Shown here piece after piece: positions 6,860 to 7,002 of a stretch of DNA of 7,002 bases. The translations under genes were made by a program, and so were the position numbers. Source of the stretch: Gammaproteobacteria bacterium (lineage in GTDB: Bacteria; Pseudomonadota; Gammaproteobacteria; Chromatiales; Chromatiaceae); NCBI GenBank assembly GCA_020630035.1, contig JAHDCB010000088.1:1-7002 (forward strand), read 5' to 3'. The stretch's first letter is position 1, and every line of letters starts with the position of its first letter. Below the pieces are notes generated by a model. It saw nothing but the letters and a program-made list of their open reading frames with translations, was not told the DNA's origin and made no database searches.

Positions 6860-7000
6860 CTAAAATAGAGCTAATCGCTCACTTTTGTGTAATAGCTGAT
6901 ATTGTTTTCCTTGGTTCTTTACATATCTGCTGATAACACTTTCATCCCCTGTAGTGGTCAAGTATTTTCGTACCACTTGAGGGGGTGAGAGCTGGTTTAC
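6860..7000 (-). other. Short open frame on the - strand, running off the right edge
   Basis: The - strand reads 46 codons without a stop from the right edge to TAG at 6862-6860 (peptide tail KSERLALF). It would end just before the possible bidirectional terminator, as the 3' end of a gene convergent with murC would. I do not recognise the peptide, and its right part overlaps the putative IS end, so it may be chance. Confidence 0.15.
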
Positions 7001-7002
7001 GC
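6950..7002. mobile_element. Possible outer end of an insertion sequence (continues beyond the window)
   Basis: TGTAGTGGTCAAG at 6950-6962 begins with the 5'-TG typical of IS3-like termini and looks like a terminal inverted repeat. Just inside it are two overlapping, mutually exclusive inverted repeats: AGTGGT (6953-6958) with ACCACT (6972-6977), and TCAAGT (6958-6963) with ACTTGA (6975-6980). No transposase codons are recognisable in the 53 bases available, and the other end is not visible. The call rests on appearance only. Confidence 0.3.

Overview
The window joins two compositionally different pieces. Positions 1-1804 are fairly AT-rich (sampled lines about 32-45% GC) and hold two tandem, closely related genes of the Rpn family (recombination-promoting nuclease/putative transposase, PD-(D/E)XK fold). 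Positions 1879-6819 are GC-richer (about 60% in sampled lines) and hold four tightly packed peptidoglycan and division genes in the order murD-ftsW-murG-murC, all on the + strand. The last 183 bases hold a terminator-like hairpin and AT-rich sequence that may include the outer end of an insertion sequence.

The Mur and FtsW proteins resemble proteobacterial, probably gammaproteobacterial, versions; MurD in particular shares long motifs with E. coli MurD. No rRNA or other decisive marker is present, so genus cannot be named. An Rpn pair and a possible IS end on either side of an essential cluster suggest a genome with considerable mobile DNA.

The four enzymes act in succession. MurC adds L-Ala to UDP-MurNAc and MurD adds D-Glu, both in the cytoplasm. 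MurG converts lipid I to lipid II at the inner face of the membrane. FtsW is the SEDS polymerase that uses lipid II at the division septum. Gene spacing (2-nt gap, 13-nt overlap, 4-nt ATGA overlap) indicates one translationally coupled transcript. In many gammaproteobacterial dcw clusters mraY precedes murD and murB/ddl/ftsQ follow murC. Here the rpn pair sits directly before murD and a terminator-like hairpin follows murC, so the cluster appears interrupted or rearranged on both sides.

The most interesting part is the rpn pair. The copies differ mostly at synonymous sites, yet share a 146-nt stretch with a single difference. Copy 1 has lost the family's usual N-terminal motif, and the two C-terminal tails differ much more than the nuclease body. 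A conserved internal ATG could mark a separately translated C-terminal product, as reported for Rpn toxin-antitoxin genes elsewhere. These are inferences from hand comparison.
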